NCBI RefSeq assembly: GCF_001661345.1
Contig: NW_017962922.1
Location: 416,040 to 480,039, forward strand
DNA length: 64,000 nucleotides
Direction: 5' to 3'
Source: Ascoidea rubescens DSM 1968
Taxonomy: Eukaryota > Ascomycota > Saccharomycetes > Ascoideales > Ascoideaceae
Shown here: positions 1 to 11,996 of the stretch, piece after piece
Layout: each line of letters starts with the position of its first letter
Numbering within the stretch: the stretch's first letter is position 1
Translations under genes and position numbers: made by a program
The notes under the pieces: model-generated
Database searches by the model: none
What the model was told of the DNA's origin: nothing
What the model saw: the letters and a program-made list of their open reading frames with translations, nothing else

Positions 1-61
1 TGATGAATTGGACCTGTTTAATGAACTTCTGTAATTATTGTTATTATTGTTATTGTTGTTG

Positions 62-117
<56 letters not shown>

Positions 118-615
118 GTTGTTGTTGTTGCTGTTGTTGTTATTGTTGTTATTGTTATTGGTACTAGAATTGGTATTATTGTAATTATTAGTAAACAAAT
201 GGTTAATGTTGTTAAGACTTCCAACTCTAATATGGTTAAAACTCAGACTGTTTCTGAAAGAACTGCTGTTTCTCTTATTACCTGAACCATTCCTCTTAAA
301 ACCTATGTTGCTATTTCTCCTAGAATTGTTATTAATGTTAGTGCCGCTGCTATTGTTGTTGTTGTTGTTGTAATAGTTTTGACTTGGGACATAGTTATTA
401 GAGTTAACATAAGGGCTCGAGCTAAAACTACCATGGTTACTGGCAATACTGGGGCTATTCATCCTTGAGATATCTCTAGCTTGGGGAGAAGTTTGCGAAT
501 CAGTTAATTCCCAATCACCATTATTATAATTATAATTTGAAAAATCCAACTTTGAAAAACGCTTTGAAGAACGTCTTGGGTCAGTGTTTGATCTATTTCT
601 AAGACCTTCCATCAT
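1..615 (-). CDS. Asn/Ser-rich hypothetical protein, N-terminal part, runs off the left edge
   Basis: On the minus strand a frame is open from a double ATG (615-610) to the window edge, 205 codons with no stop; an in-frame TGA sits just upstream at 627-625. The protein begins MMEGLRNRSNTDPRRSSKRF, then becomes Ser/Asn-rich with basic patches, and has a run of about 16 or more Asn encoded by the AAT/ATT repeat near 67-114. No domain can be recognised in the visible part; the Arg/Ser-rich start looks like a disordered, phosphorylatable tail. The gene is divergent from LAG1. The reading frame is clear, but the function is unknown because the informative part lies outside the window. Confidence 0.6.
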
Positions 616-1531
616 CAAATGGAGTCAATGTGCTGGTTTCTAGATGCTATCTACAAAGCGAATTGGAGACAAAAAGCAGAGAAGCGACTGAACTGGCCTG
701 AAAAGAAGTTGAAAATTATCATTAAATTTTTTATTGAAATCTCAGATCAAATTGAAATGATTACATCTTCTGTTTTCTTCAAGCCAATACGTGTTTTCAG
801 ACATACTTTGAGACGCACTTTGAGACGCACTACATCATGTAATGCATTACATAACACAAATTCAGCTGCACTATGACACGCAGAACTATTGCCGTCGTGA
901 AAAGCGACGGTATCAAAAAAGCAAAATAAAAAGATACTCCAGTGAAAACCGAGCCCCGAACCGTCCATATAGAACATGCAGGAGTACAGGCTACTGCATG
1001 TAAACCCACACCCATGGACTAAGAGCAATTTATGCTGCATCCTAAATGGTTCACTTCCAGCTTTGCAACGCCGTTTTCTGAGCAAGAATGTTTGCTTTGA
1101 GAATTAGGGGCAGAAAGAGCTCCTTTCAATTCATAGATAAAAGAGCATGTTTGTTCAATTGCCCTCGAGAATCACTCCGACGGATGTTGCTTCGGTCCGA
1201 CACCACGTGCATTAACCAGCCTCAGTAGGGTAAACGGCAGCGGCGGTTTTTTTCCATATCCGGCTCCGTCAGCCATTTCCCGGAATTCCAACAGTTGTTT
1301 TAATGGCAACATGATTCAAGTTTCCGCTTCTTCACTGCTTCAGCTCTTCATTTTGTATTTAAACATCATTTTCCATCTGTTTAGTTTCTTCAAACCAAAC
1401 TAAAAAGACACCTCACAACAGCTCTACTCCATCTTGCTTTTCAGACAGTTTTATTTTATTACTTTGACTTACATTTTTGGTTTTGGTTTGGTTTTTATTT
1501 TCACTCTTTAATTTTGTTTTTTCAGTGAAAA
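616..1531. promoter_or_regulatory. Divergent intergenic region between the Asn-rich gene and LAG1
   Basis: No convincing gene. It holds an inverted pair ACATGCAG (974-981) and CTGCATGT (994-1001), and a GC-richer patch (about 1170-1310) with two zinc-cluster-like palindromes, TCCGACGGA (1176-1184) and TCGGTCCGA (1192-1200), and a CACGTG near 1204. From about 1320 to the LAG1 ATG it is pyrimidine-rich, as in many yeast 5' leaders. Short frames on both strands here have no recognisable content. Confidence 0.6.
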
Positions 1532-2791
1532 ATGACAATATCTACCGATCTGGAAAAGAATAACTTTACTCCAGCCAAATTAAAACCCACAAAGACTTTG
1601 GTTGATGAAGTTGTTTCCAATTTCATTGAATTAAACCTAAGAATATCTTGGTTAAGTCCTCTTTTGGTGTTAGTAACAACCTGGTCATGCTATTTACTTT
1701 CAAACAACTACACTCCCTCCAATCCTCTACACATGTTTGTAGCCTTATCTTATAATACAAATAAATACGATGAATTAACTCATGATATTCTATATAAAAA
1801 GGGTATTAGGGATTTTGCATTTATTGTCTATCATATGGTTTTTTTCACTTTTTTAAGACAATTTGTTATGGAAGTCATATTAAGACCCTTGGCTATTTAT
1901 TGTAATATGAAAACAACTCCAAAGATTGTTAGATTTATGGAGCAAACTTACTCGATTTTTTATTATTCTTTATCCTCTCCTGCTGGGTTTTATGTGATGT
2001 ACCACATGCCAATTTGGTATTTTAACACCTATGAATTTTACAATACTTATCCACATCGTGCTGACCCATTTTATTTGAAACTATTTTATCTTTTACAAGC
2101 AAGTTTTTGGTCTCAACAGGCTGCTATATTAATATTGCAACTAGAAAAACCAAGAAAGGATTTTAAAGAATTAGTTTTTCACCATATTGTTACAATGCTA
2201 TTGATCTATTTATCCTATACTTTTCATTTTACTTGGATTGGCGTAACCATTTATTCAACCATGGATACAAGTGATTTATTTTTAGCTACTTCAAAGGTTC
2301 TAAACTACTTGGATTCCAAAATAACCGGGCTTTTTTTTGCTATTTTCATATTTGTCTGGATTTACGAAAGACATTATTTGAATCTTAAAATTTTATATTC
2401 AATTTTAACAGAATTTAAAACTGTGGGTCCATATGATTTAAATTTCAAAACTGGTCAATATAAATGTTTCATCTCTCAGCCAATTGTCTTTTTCTTATTA
2501 TCTTGCTTGCAACTTGTTAACCTTTATTGGCTATTTTTAATTCTTAAAATTGCCTTTAGATTCTTATTCAGTGGCAAAGAACTCGAAGATGTTAGATCAG
2601 ACGCCGAAGATGAAGACGAAGACAAAACTTATGATCAAAAAATCCACAATGACAAAAAACAGCTTAATCGTCATCAGCGTCATCATAATCTTCATAATAA
2701 AATCACTAATGATGAAGATCAAATTGAAACTCCTTTAGAAAACGTTAAAGTTCAAACATCCTTCATTAACGATAACAAAAAGGAAAAATAG
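1532..2791 (+). CDS. LAG1: Ceramide synthase, Lag1/Lac1 family
   Basis: Makes ceramide by N-acylating sphingoid bases with very-long-chain acyl-CoA in the ER membrane. The 419-residue product has the length and several hydrophobic spans expected of yeast Lag1/Lac1. The TLC-domain Lag motif lies at about 215-262: FHHIVTMLLIYLSYTFHF followed by MDTSDLFLATSK, keeping the paired His and the D-x-S-D signature in the yeast form. The first hydrophobic span is near residues 40-60. The C-terminal tail has an acidic Ser-containing stretch (EDVRSDAEDEDED) like the CK2 sites of yeast Lag1, and it ends KKEK, a dilysine KKXX-type ER-retrieval signal. ATG is preceded by a pyrimidine-rich leader. LAG1 and LAC1 cannot be told apart here; only one copy is in the window. 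Confidence 0.93.
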   Translation: MTISTDLEKNNFTPAKLKPTKTLVDEVVSNFIELNLRISWLSPLLVLVTTWSCYLLSNNYTPSNPLHMFVALSYNTNKYDELTHDILYKKGIRDFAFIVYHMVFFTFLRQFVMEVILRPLAIYCNMKTTPKIVRFMEQTYSIFYYSLSSPAGFYVMYHMPIWYFNTYEFYNTYPHRADPFYLKLFYLLQASFWSQQAAILILQLEKPRKDFKELVFHHIVTMLLIYLSYTFHFTWIGVTIYSTMDTSDLFLATSKVLNYLDSKITGLFFAIFIFVWIYERHYLNLKILYSILTEFKTVGPYDLNFKTGQYKCFISQPIVFFLLSCLQLVNLYWLFLILKIAFRFLFSGKELEDVRSDAEDEDEDKTYDQKIHNDKKQLNRHQRHHNLHNKITNDEDQIETPLENVKVQTSFINDNKKEK

Positions 2792-3740
2792 TAAAAACGA
2801 AATAATTAATAATTCATAATTCATAATTAATAATTCATAATTAATAATTCATAATTAATAATTCATAATCAAATGTATCAAAAAAAAAAAAAAATTGAAA
2901 AAAAATAATTTAATGGAATTAATACTTTCAATCATATAGCATTGGCTGTTAATATAATATATAAATTACAATGGGATTTTTATTTTTATTTTTGTTTTAA
3001 TTTTCATCTTTATTTTCATCTTTTAGTTTTACTTTTTACTTTTCAGCTTCAACTTCAACTTCCAGGTTTGAACTTCCAGGTTTAACCTCCTAATTTTAAT
3101 CTTTTAATTTCTAATATCTGATTTCTAAATTTTAATCTTCAATTTTTTAATGTTCAGTTTCTATTTGTTTCTAGTTTTTCTCACAAGCTTTTATTTTTTA
3201 TTCCTTCTTTTAAATTTTGACATTTATCAAGTGGTTTATAATCGTTTCGTTAGTTAATACACATTTAAAATTCAGAAACAATGCAAGTGCATGCAGATAT
3301 CTACACAAACATGCATCATGCAACGATTGTAAAAACAAAACACCAAAAAAATGGTGCAAAACTGGCTTATTTCACTAGGAAACAGATCTGAAAAAGCTGA
3401 TTTCTTGTTTGTTACCAACAACCATCTCATTACACATTTCATTCTTTTCAAGCAGTACATTCTGGTGTTGATAACATCAAAAAATCACCAAATTTAAAAT
3501 AAAATCATATGCACATCATCACGTGACAAAGCCTTACAAAATGGAATCTATGTACTGATTTCACTTTTGCGAAATCCCGATTTGGATTTTGATATTGTTT
3601 CAATAAGTCGTAAACTTTTTATTCCAACTACCCCAAATAATCCAAATAATACAGCATTGTTATAACACACCTAGCCATTGACAGCAATATTCCCGATTTA
3701 TCGTATAATATCGATAGTGGAGAGCAACAATAATTGTCCA
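2792..3740. other. Intergenic region downstream of LAG1, with tandem AT repeats and a TGCATG cluster
   Basis: About 950 bases without a gene. 2803-2870 is a tandem AT-only repeat built on AATTCATAATTAATAATTCAT. The rest is T-rich with runs of TTTTAATCTTC-like sequence (about 2985-3180). 3288-3322 holds TGCATGCA and then CATGCATCATGCA. The small frame at 3272-3460 has no recognisable content. Confidence 0.55.
2803..2870. repeat. AT-only tandem repeat
   Basis: Four to five imperfect copies of a roughly 15-base unit containing TTCATAATTAATAA, just past the LAG1 stop codon. Probably a simple microsatellite; it may affect 3'-end formation but nothing shows this. Confidence 0.75.
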
Positions 3741-6381
3741 ATGCCTCAAAACATTGAGCCAAACATTACAATTGATTTGTTAAACGAAGATGCCATTTTG
3801 AACATTGATAAGGAAGAATTAATTAAAATATCTTTAAGAATCAGATCAAATGCTGCATACTCATTTTATAGGTCAAATTCACAGTCTTATAGAATAAAGG
3901 ATGTGGCTAGAATGTATGATATAAATTATAGAACGTTTTTAAAGAAGTTTGCAAAAGCTAGAAAGACTGCAATTGAAACAACACCCCAGCATTCAAATAT
4001 TAACAATAATGAAACCATATATGTCATAAATAACCACTAAAGCTTGCATCATATAGTGGAAATCGATTTTACGGAGCCTTCAAATACAGCTGAGCTGGCT
4101 GATTTGTTTACAAGTAGACATTGTCAGGATGAAACAAATGCCAGCGAAATAGATATAATTCCTGAGCCAGCTGCAATTGAAAATGAAAATGAAAATGAAA
4201 ATGAAAATGAAAATGAAAATGAGAATGAGAATGAAACAAATGATACTGAACTTGATCGAAATTACATCTCTATTGAAAATATCGATAACAATAACAATAA
4301 TAATTGCTCTATAAATAAGATCGAAAATTGTTTAACAAGAGACATTTCAGTTAATGAAACTATTAATATCAACAATGAAAAACTTTCAAAAAAAGTTAGT
4401 TCAATAGAATCATCTAAAACAACCAAGAATAATGATAATTCTTCCAAAAACAATAGTAACCAATCAACCAACTCACTCGATAAATCAAATTTTACAGATT
4501 TAAATATTCAAAATGAAAAAATTATCTTGTCCCACAATCCTTTACAATCCTTATATGAACATCGTGCTAAAGAACTTTTATTATCTAATACACAAAATAA
4601 TCATATTCAACTAAAATCCCACACACAGTCAGTTGATAAAGATTTAAAAAATCAATCCACTCTTTCATCAAATAGAAATAAAGAAAATACAACAAATCAC
4701 AATTCATTGATATCTAGCAATGATGAAAAAATAATCATTAAAACATTAAGAGCCTTTTTTGAACTCAATACTCCCATCACAAAAAATATTTACATGAAAT
4801 TGATTCAAGCAATTATATATAAACGTCGTTCAGAATATGGGAGATTCAATTCTAAAAATATAAAGTTCAAATCAAAACTTGCAAGTTACCGACAATTTCC
4901 CCCAGCTTCTTTCAGAGATATTAAATTTTCAGATAAATGGTTTCAAAGATTTGTAAAACGAAATTCAATAAAATGTCAAAAATACTCTTCATCCAACACA
5001 AAATATGGCCACTATTCGATACTAGCGTCTGAAGTGAAAAAAAATCTAATAAAATTTAAATCACTAATTGATAAATACAAAATTGAAGAGCCATGTATTT
5101 GGAGTGTGAACAAAAAAATAATATTTCAAAGTGATATTCACTATTGTTTAATGAATAAATATAATGATAATTCCCTCGAGACTTCAAATGGCGACCCAAT
5201 TACTTTTTTAGAAGCCATTAGCTGTTCCGGTGAAAAAATTCCACCAATGGTCATAATGAAAATTAACTCAATTGAAAAATCATTTAATCACTTTTTCAGT
5301 GATACAAAAGAATTATTTTTGCCAGGCTGGTTTTTTACAAATCTGGCTTCTGGCTTTATAAATCAGCTTTTGCTTAACAATTATATGGAACATTTTAACC
5401 AAAAAATTTCTAAATATTGTACCGAATCAAATCCTTATAGACTTGTTATTATTAACAGCAATTTACTTTATCAAAACAGTTTTACTTCAGATTATTTTGA
5501 ACAACACAAAATTAAAGTTCTTTCATTGCCCTTTAATTGTAGTAGTGCAATACAGCCAATCGATCATTGTTTTTTTAGAAATTATAACCAACGTTATCAA
5601 TATTACAAGTCATTAATCGATTATTGTTTTTTTAATATTTTTTTCACTGATTTATCTATTTTTAAAAATGATGATAATCAAAATGATAATAAATCCAACA
5701 TGAATATTACTTCATCTAGTCATTTGAAAACAACAGATTTTAATAAATTAAGTGATAGTAATAACTTTCTCTTAAAAAATAGTTATAATGAACCATTAAA
5801 TGAAATAGATATTGGATTAGAATTCAAACTAGTCAACTTTATGATTGGCGGGAAGGGTCCAATTGATTTTGATGAATCAGATTTAGATAATCATAAATCA
5901 AATATGAACATAAGGTTTTCAATCGATGAGTTTGATTATCCCAATGAAATTGGTCAAGATTCTGAAAATAACAATAACAATAACAATAACAATAATAATA
6001 GTAATAATAATAATTATGGAATTGCTCCAAATATTGCATTCGCTTCTCAAAGGTTTTGTTTATTTAAAGACATCAAGTAATCGTGACGATTTATTTAGAT
6101 CAAATTTAATTAAGGAATCATTTGAAAAATGTGGATTCTGCTACAATTATTTAGTTGCAAATTGCTTAAAACGATTTCTTGAAAAGAATGAAATCATTGA
6201 AATTGATGGATTATCAAACACTGACCTAAAACAAATAAGTATCTTGATCCATCCTTGTTTGGGGTTACCTTATAATGGCAATAAAAACTTTGACATATAC
6301 TATTTAAAAAATTCTAAACAATTAGAGGAAAATGAAAATAAAAATGAAAATAAGATAAAGAAATCAGTTATTAATTCTTAG
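3741..6381 (+). pseudogene. Pogo-superfamily transposase-derived gene (psq HTH, CENP-B-like HTH, DDE_1), interrupted
   Basis: From ATG 3741 the frame encodes a psq-like helix-turn-helix (RIKDVARMYDINYRTFLKK, about 3889-3945). It meets TAA at 4038-4040 and then continues in the same frame to 6080. This second part has an acidic Asn/Glu repeat (4177-4233), a CENP-B-type HTH (FRDIKFSDKWFQRFVKRNS, about 4910-4968) and a DDE_1 domain. Acid 1 is present (FQSDIHY, Asp at 5133) and acid 3 is present (IQPIDHCFF, Asp at 5562). The expected second Asp is Asn (IINSN, 5454), so cutting activity is unlikely. Near 6060-6080 similarity appears to pass to another frame that stops at 6381. In Saccharomycetaceae PDC2/RAG3 are pogo-derived regulators, so this could be a host gene now decaying. 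No terminal inverted repeats were recognised. Confidence 0.7.
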
Positions 6382-9179
6382 TTTAAAATATATTCAATGA
6401 TTCATTGAATAATAATAATAAATTCAGTTCAAGATCAAGCAAAAAGTAATTTTATAAAATGAATATAGTTTCATTGATGTGAAAAAGTATTATAATGTAT
6501 ATTTTAAAATGATTCAGTTTGAATTCTTAAGCTTTGATTCAGAGAAAGAATTGGGAGCTCAAACATAAACTTGGTTAAGCACAGTTTAATGAACGATTCA
6601 CTTTGGTAACAAACTTAATTGATGTTAAAAAAGCAGGAAAGGGTACTTTGGTGGTATCTTTGGTTAGGAATGGTCTTAGAGATAAAAATAACAATTTATA
6701 TTTTGATAACATGTGAATAAAGACCAAAGAAAAATACTGTATTTTGGTGTTTCATAGAATTGATATTAGAATGGTCAATCAAGACTAATGTTTGTCTCTG
6801 GTGATTTTAAACAAGTTTGTATGCAGAAATGAATATGATAATGTATTTGGGACAGCTATATTTATTAGAAATTGATTTTACAAATAAAGCCAAATGACTA
6901 GGTTTACAAATAAACACATTTAAAATTTATATGAATGCAAACTCATTAATTCCATTATCATAAATTAGCGTGTTTTGGGAATTTACTTGTTCTTATCATT
7001 ATCTTCAAGTTTTTTTTATTTTTTTGTTCCACTTTTTTTATTGATTAATTTCCTTCAGCAGATTTTCAATTATATAATATCGAATATATTTAATGGAGTG
7101 AATAAGAAAGAAATTCAAACTTTACTGGACTTAAAGCCTAAAAATACAAAAAGAAACGTTGGTTATTACAGAGATAAATTTGTTTTAAAGATAACGATGT
7201 TATATGGAAAGTTTGGATTGAGTATTAATGGATGCTTTCAAAGAAAAGAAACAAATTTCTGTTAAAGCTATTTATTTACCACAAAACAACGATGTTAGGA
7301 CTGGGTACAACTGAAAATCCCGAGACTAGTTTTTATTAAAACTTTGATTTTTGGAATTAGAATAAAAGGTCATTTTGGAGAACAGTAATTATGTTTCTAA
7401 TATTAAACAAAACATTCTAGTTGGTTTTAATATTTCATTCAAAAGATTGATTTGCAGCAGGTGTCAAATGCAGTTTTTTAACAACTTTAGCCACTTTGAT
7501 TTTTTTACTTCTTGTTTTTCAATAATACTTACTGTTTCTAGTCTGTTTTAATTTTTAAATGTAATTTTTCAAGTTAAGCCATTATAAAGATAAGTATGAA
7601 TTTTGTTTGATGCACCCAATAAAAATATCCTATAAAGCTTCTATTTAAATATTGATTTTGGGCTTATACTTGATTTTTATTCTACAAAAAAAATTAATCT
7701 AATGGATTCAGTTTTGAATACTGTTTCATGGGAAGGAATAGGAGCTGAAAGATGCAAATCATTCAAAACATTTTTCATTAGGGGCTTTGAAAGTACAAAA
7801 AAAAATTCACACTAAAAAAAATCTAACAATAGCAAAAGGAGAGAGTCAGCTACCATAAAACACGATCGATTAAAAAAATATACTATTAGTGACCTTGAAT
7901 GGTTTTTAATCAAAAATAGCATAGCTATTTGTATTTATATTAAGAACCAACCATTGACTATTTCCAGGTAAGAATTGAAATTAGAACAGGTAAAAATCAC
8001 ATTTTAAATTTTTATGGGTAAATCAACAAAGTTAAGAAGCTAGAAACAACCAAAAATATTGCTATCCAAAAATGAGTATTAAATTTAATGTGATTACAAA
8101 TTCCAAGCATTTTTTGTGTTTATATTTTTGGATTCAATTAATTTCACGTTCAATAAAATAATAGTAATCTGAATTTTTTATTTAAAAAAAATCAAGCAAA
8201 TGACAATTTACTTTTCAATTTATCAATTATCGATTTTTATTGAGCTTCAAAGTCACCATGCGTTTAAATAAATTAGTAAAAGTGAAGAGTCTTATTTATT
8301 TTTAATCATGAAAGATGAAGAAAAATTGTTTTTAAATATTCCCTGATTAGCCTATACTTATTGTGTTTCTATCAGGAGCTTTTATAACGAACGATTTTTA
8401 TGAAACGTTGTTTTTTAAATTTACTTTATATATAATAGATATATTCATCAACCCTAATTATGGATTGACTTTTAAATTTATAAACAGAAAACCCAAACCA
8501 AAAAGACTTATTTTAATGAGTGATTGAAACTGAAACAAAGGAGTGAATTAGGTGAATTGAATTTCAGAATAGTATTAATTATATCAATTTTCAAATTCTG
8601 AATTCTAAAATGAATTGAAAATTGCAATAGATAAGAACTTTGATTTATTAAAGATAGCCTTTTTATAATTTAATGAATCATGCCAGGTATTTCTAATTTT
8701 TTCTAGGTTAGAACTAGTTATTAGTTTCTTGTTCATATGATCTATAGATAAGTTTGATCTATTTTCTTTTGAAGACACACTTTTGGAAAGGATTCTTGAT
8801 TTCAGAAAACCATCAAACAGTTTAACCCGTTGAGTAATTACAGTTTATGGATATGAACTTTTCAATATTTTCAACGATCTTTGGTCATATATTTATTCAA
8901 TTATTTATTTCGCCTAAAAATTAACCAGAAAATAAAAGCAAAAAACTGAAAAACCACAAAGACAATAAAATCTTTAAATCATGAAAACTACATCTACAGT
9001 AATAGAAATCAAGTCTGCAGGATGAAATTATAAAAAAATTTGTACGGTTTTCGACATCGTTATTATAATAGATTATTAACGAATGATATGCTTTATAAAA
9101 AATAGTCGTGACCATTATCATCAAAACCATTGGATGAAATGAAATGCATGAAATTTTTTTGAAAACGGATGGATTTTCA
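6382..9179. other. 2.8-kb AT-rich gene-free region, possibly decayed transposon
   Basis: No intact gene over 2.8 kb, unusual for the spacing elsewhere. A perfect palindrome TTCAATGATTCATTGAA lies near 6394-6410. A remnant frame at about 6614-6715 reads GTLVVSLVRNGLRDKNNN then LYFDNM before a stop, faintly like the piggyBac 'LYxDNFYTS' block, and 6975-7265 is another short open frame (96 codons). Reading density is otherwise low in all frames. I see no RNA gene. Origin or centromere function can be neither supported nor excluded from sequence alone. Confidence 0.4.
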
Positions 9180-10847
9180 TCAGATAATACCAATCACAAC
9201 ACTAAATTTGATTAATTTACTTTGACTTCTTTTTTTGATACTATTTTGATCAAAACTGTAAATGTTAGTACTTTTCCAACCCCAACTTTGACCAGAGGAA
9301 AATGAAACTGGTCCACTCACAAAGGCATTAAATGAATTTTTAATTTTTCGAGAAGAATAAATAACAAAGTAAGTTGAAATTTTTTCTCTTTTATCTGTGT
9401 AAGTGCATATTGTTGAATTTCTGGATGTGTTGTTACAGTTCAAATCTGATTCATTATTATCCGGCAGCAAATAGCCAAGATTAGAAAAATCATTCAAAGT
9501 ATTTGTTAAATTTGTTAATGAAGGAGATTTTGTCAATAATGCTTCTTTTTGTTTTGTTATTGTAACTGAGCTCAAATTCCGAGAACATATATTATTTACA
9601 GCAGTTTCTGAATTGCTTGTATTATAACCAGTACTACAAGAAGTATCTTCAGTATTGCCAACTGTGGTATTATTGATAAGTCTGCCACTAAAAAGTGTTG
9701 CTGAGCTTGATAAAGAGTTTTCAGTATCTTCGTTGTTAATATTCAAGTCTTGAAATGAATTTCTGATCAGGGTGTCATCATTTTCGCTGCCTTCAGTGAT
9801 TGAAAATGAACTTGAATCATCAGTACGTTGATCATCGTAAATGGTATTTTCAAAAGTGCCTGATGTTCTATTTTCAACCGATTTTTGCAAAACTTCAGTA
9901 GATTTGTTTGAAAACACCATTTCGAGCAATTCGTCATCACCAAATATCACATCTTCATTTCCGTTCATGCTATTGAGTTTTTGGATGTCTATAATATCAA
10001 AAACATCAGTATAAAAAAACCCACTTCTGGCTTTTTCGTCAATTTTGACTTTTTGAAGATAAATTCCCAATTGAGAAGTGGGGTGTTGATGAGATGAGCC
10101 AGATTTATTTTCAATGGATTTTTGAATGTATATGTTCCAATATGAGCCAGCATACCAAAATATTTTAGCATATAATCTTTTGGCGGGCTCTAGATCGTTT
10201 ACATTTGTAAAAGCAACTGAGAATCTTAAAGGAGGGTATTTTGAAGTTTCGAATTTTAATCTAGGACTGTTGTTGTCTATTTTTTGCTTGGAAGGATTAT
10301 TTTGTTTTGAATCGGAAGGATTGTTATTTTTCTTTTTATCTTTAATGATATAGATATTTTTCTCCAAAGCCTTTGGATAACCGTTGCAGTTATTATCACT
10401 GATTGGATATTTATAGGTATTTTGTTGTTGGTCTGATAGTGGGTTGTCGTCATTCAAAGTGATTCCTAAGGTATTTTGGGTTTCTTTAGTTTTTGATATT
10501 GTGTTTTGTAGATCGAATTGCATCCACAAGGCATCTTTCAAGCAGTTTGAAGTGATGTAATTGTGGTTGTTGATGTCTTTTAAGTTTTTTAATTCTAATA
10601 GCTGCTCAGGAAGCAAATTGACGTAGTGGATTTTATGGTTTAACGTATTTTTCAAAATCCGGATTTCTTCTTGAATATATTCGAAGGATAAAGTGGATAT
10701 GGAAGAAGAAGAAGAGGAGGAAGAAAAAGAAAAGGAAGAGGAGGTGAGATTTTTGAATATTTGTGTTGATTGTAAATTACTGTTGGGTTTTGGAGAAAGA
10801 GTAGTGGAAGATATGGACGAGCTATAAAGAGGGTCAGGGTTTGTATG

Positions 10848-10892
<45 letters not shown>

Positions 10893-11996
10893 TAGGTTTC
10901 TAAGGAATCTTAGTCTTCTATCGATTAATTTTATAAGAAAGGAGCATCTTTCCCATTCGTTGGGAACAAAGAAGGTATCACTGGAGATGACATCTGAGAT
11001 AATGTCAGCAGGAACCGAATCCCATTTGGCTACACCATTTTGCCAGCCATCTATTGACAATAAACCTCTTATGCTGTCTTTAATTTTTTCATTTGCCAGG
11101 GCGTATTTTGAAGTTTTAACGAAATCGAGAAAAGGTTTGAAGTTTGAGAAGGTTAGATTGTCGATTATGAATTCAGTAGCGGAGCAAACTAATTCTGGGA
11201 TATCTAAATAGTTTCCAATGGCGATCATGTTTGTTGGGAGTTGTCTTTCGTGGTTGATGTCGATAAATCCGTAGAGCCTGCTGATTGCTAAGGAAAATGA
11301 GTCTTCAGTGATGTTAGGGTCAAAGGAGAAATCAAAAGTGTGAGTTGATATTTTTGAGTCATTCCAATGACCATGAAAGAGGTTATTAAAGTAGCGAGAG
11401 CGAGATAGAAATAGTTTGTGTAGGTGGTATTTATTGTCGAAGGCGATGATGGTGATATCACTATAGAGGCCTTTTGAGAGGGCGTGGTTGAAGATGAACT
11501 CGTTGATTGATTCGTTTTTGCAGCAGCCTGAGGAGCAGGGTCTTTCTATATATTTGTATTTTATTTTGTTGTTGCTGGTGTTTGTGTTTGTGTTTGTGTT
11601 TGTGTTTAAGATTGGAGTTGAATTTTGGTTCATGGTATTGAATTGAGAATATGGAATGTTATTGGAGGGTTGGAGGTCAGAGAAGATTCTGATGTTGTTG
11701 GTGGAGTTATTGTAGGCATTTTCAAAGACAGAAGTGCTGTTGCTTCTGGGAGGTAGGTTATAAGAATGTGATTGCAATTGGGATTGAGATTGAGAAAGCA
11801 GTTGAGAATGGAGTTGAAACTGGGGATGAGAATGAGGATGAGAATGAGGATGAGAATGAGGATGGGGTTGTTGAAGCTGAGATTGAGATTGAGATTGGGA
11901 TTGGGATTGGAATTGAGATTGGAATTGGAATTGATTGAAATCATCTCTAACTAACTGGATGTGTTGATTTTGTGAGAGTCTATTATTATCAGCCAT
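9180..11996 (-). CDS. BTB/POZ domain protein with long disordered linkers
   Basis: 938 residues. The first ~160 are Gln/Ser/His-rich (QSQSQSQSQ, HSHPHSHPHSHP). Residues ~165-275 form a BTB/POZ domain (GLYSDITIIAFDNKYHLHK, LFLSRSRYFNNLF), followed by a helical BACK-like segment ending near LIDRRLRFLR. BTB proteins dimerise and often serve as Cullin-3 adaptors or scaffolds. After poly-Asn and poly-Ser tracts, the C-terminal part (about 620-910) has a β-rich region (RLYAKIFWYAGSYWNIYIQK, GPVSFSSGQSWGWKS) that resembles a MATH-like fold; this is inference. Its layout matches fungal proteins grouped with germ-cell-less-type BTB proteins, but I do not recognise a named orthologue. ATG at 11996 has a CT-rich leader on its strand. 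A small frame overlapping the stop (8921-9193) is not considered coding. Confidence 0.75.

Noticed and set aside
4030-4050. Idea that an intron removes the TAA at 4038-4040
   Set aside because: No GTATGT-type donor is present just upstream; the stop is plain and in frame with both sides.
6382-9179. Centromere assignment for the AT-rich desert
   Set aside because: No CDE-like motifs or inverted repeats of useful size were seen; sequence alone cannot support it.
8921-9193. 90-codon frame on the minus strand overlapping the end of the BTB gene
   Set aside because: Phe/Ile/Ser-rich chance frame in AT-rich DNA; no reason to extend the BTB protein, which ends after its C-terminal domain.
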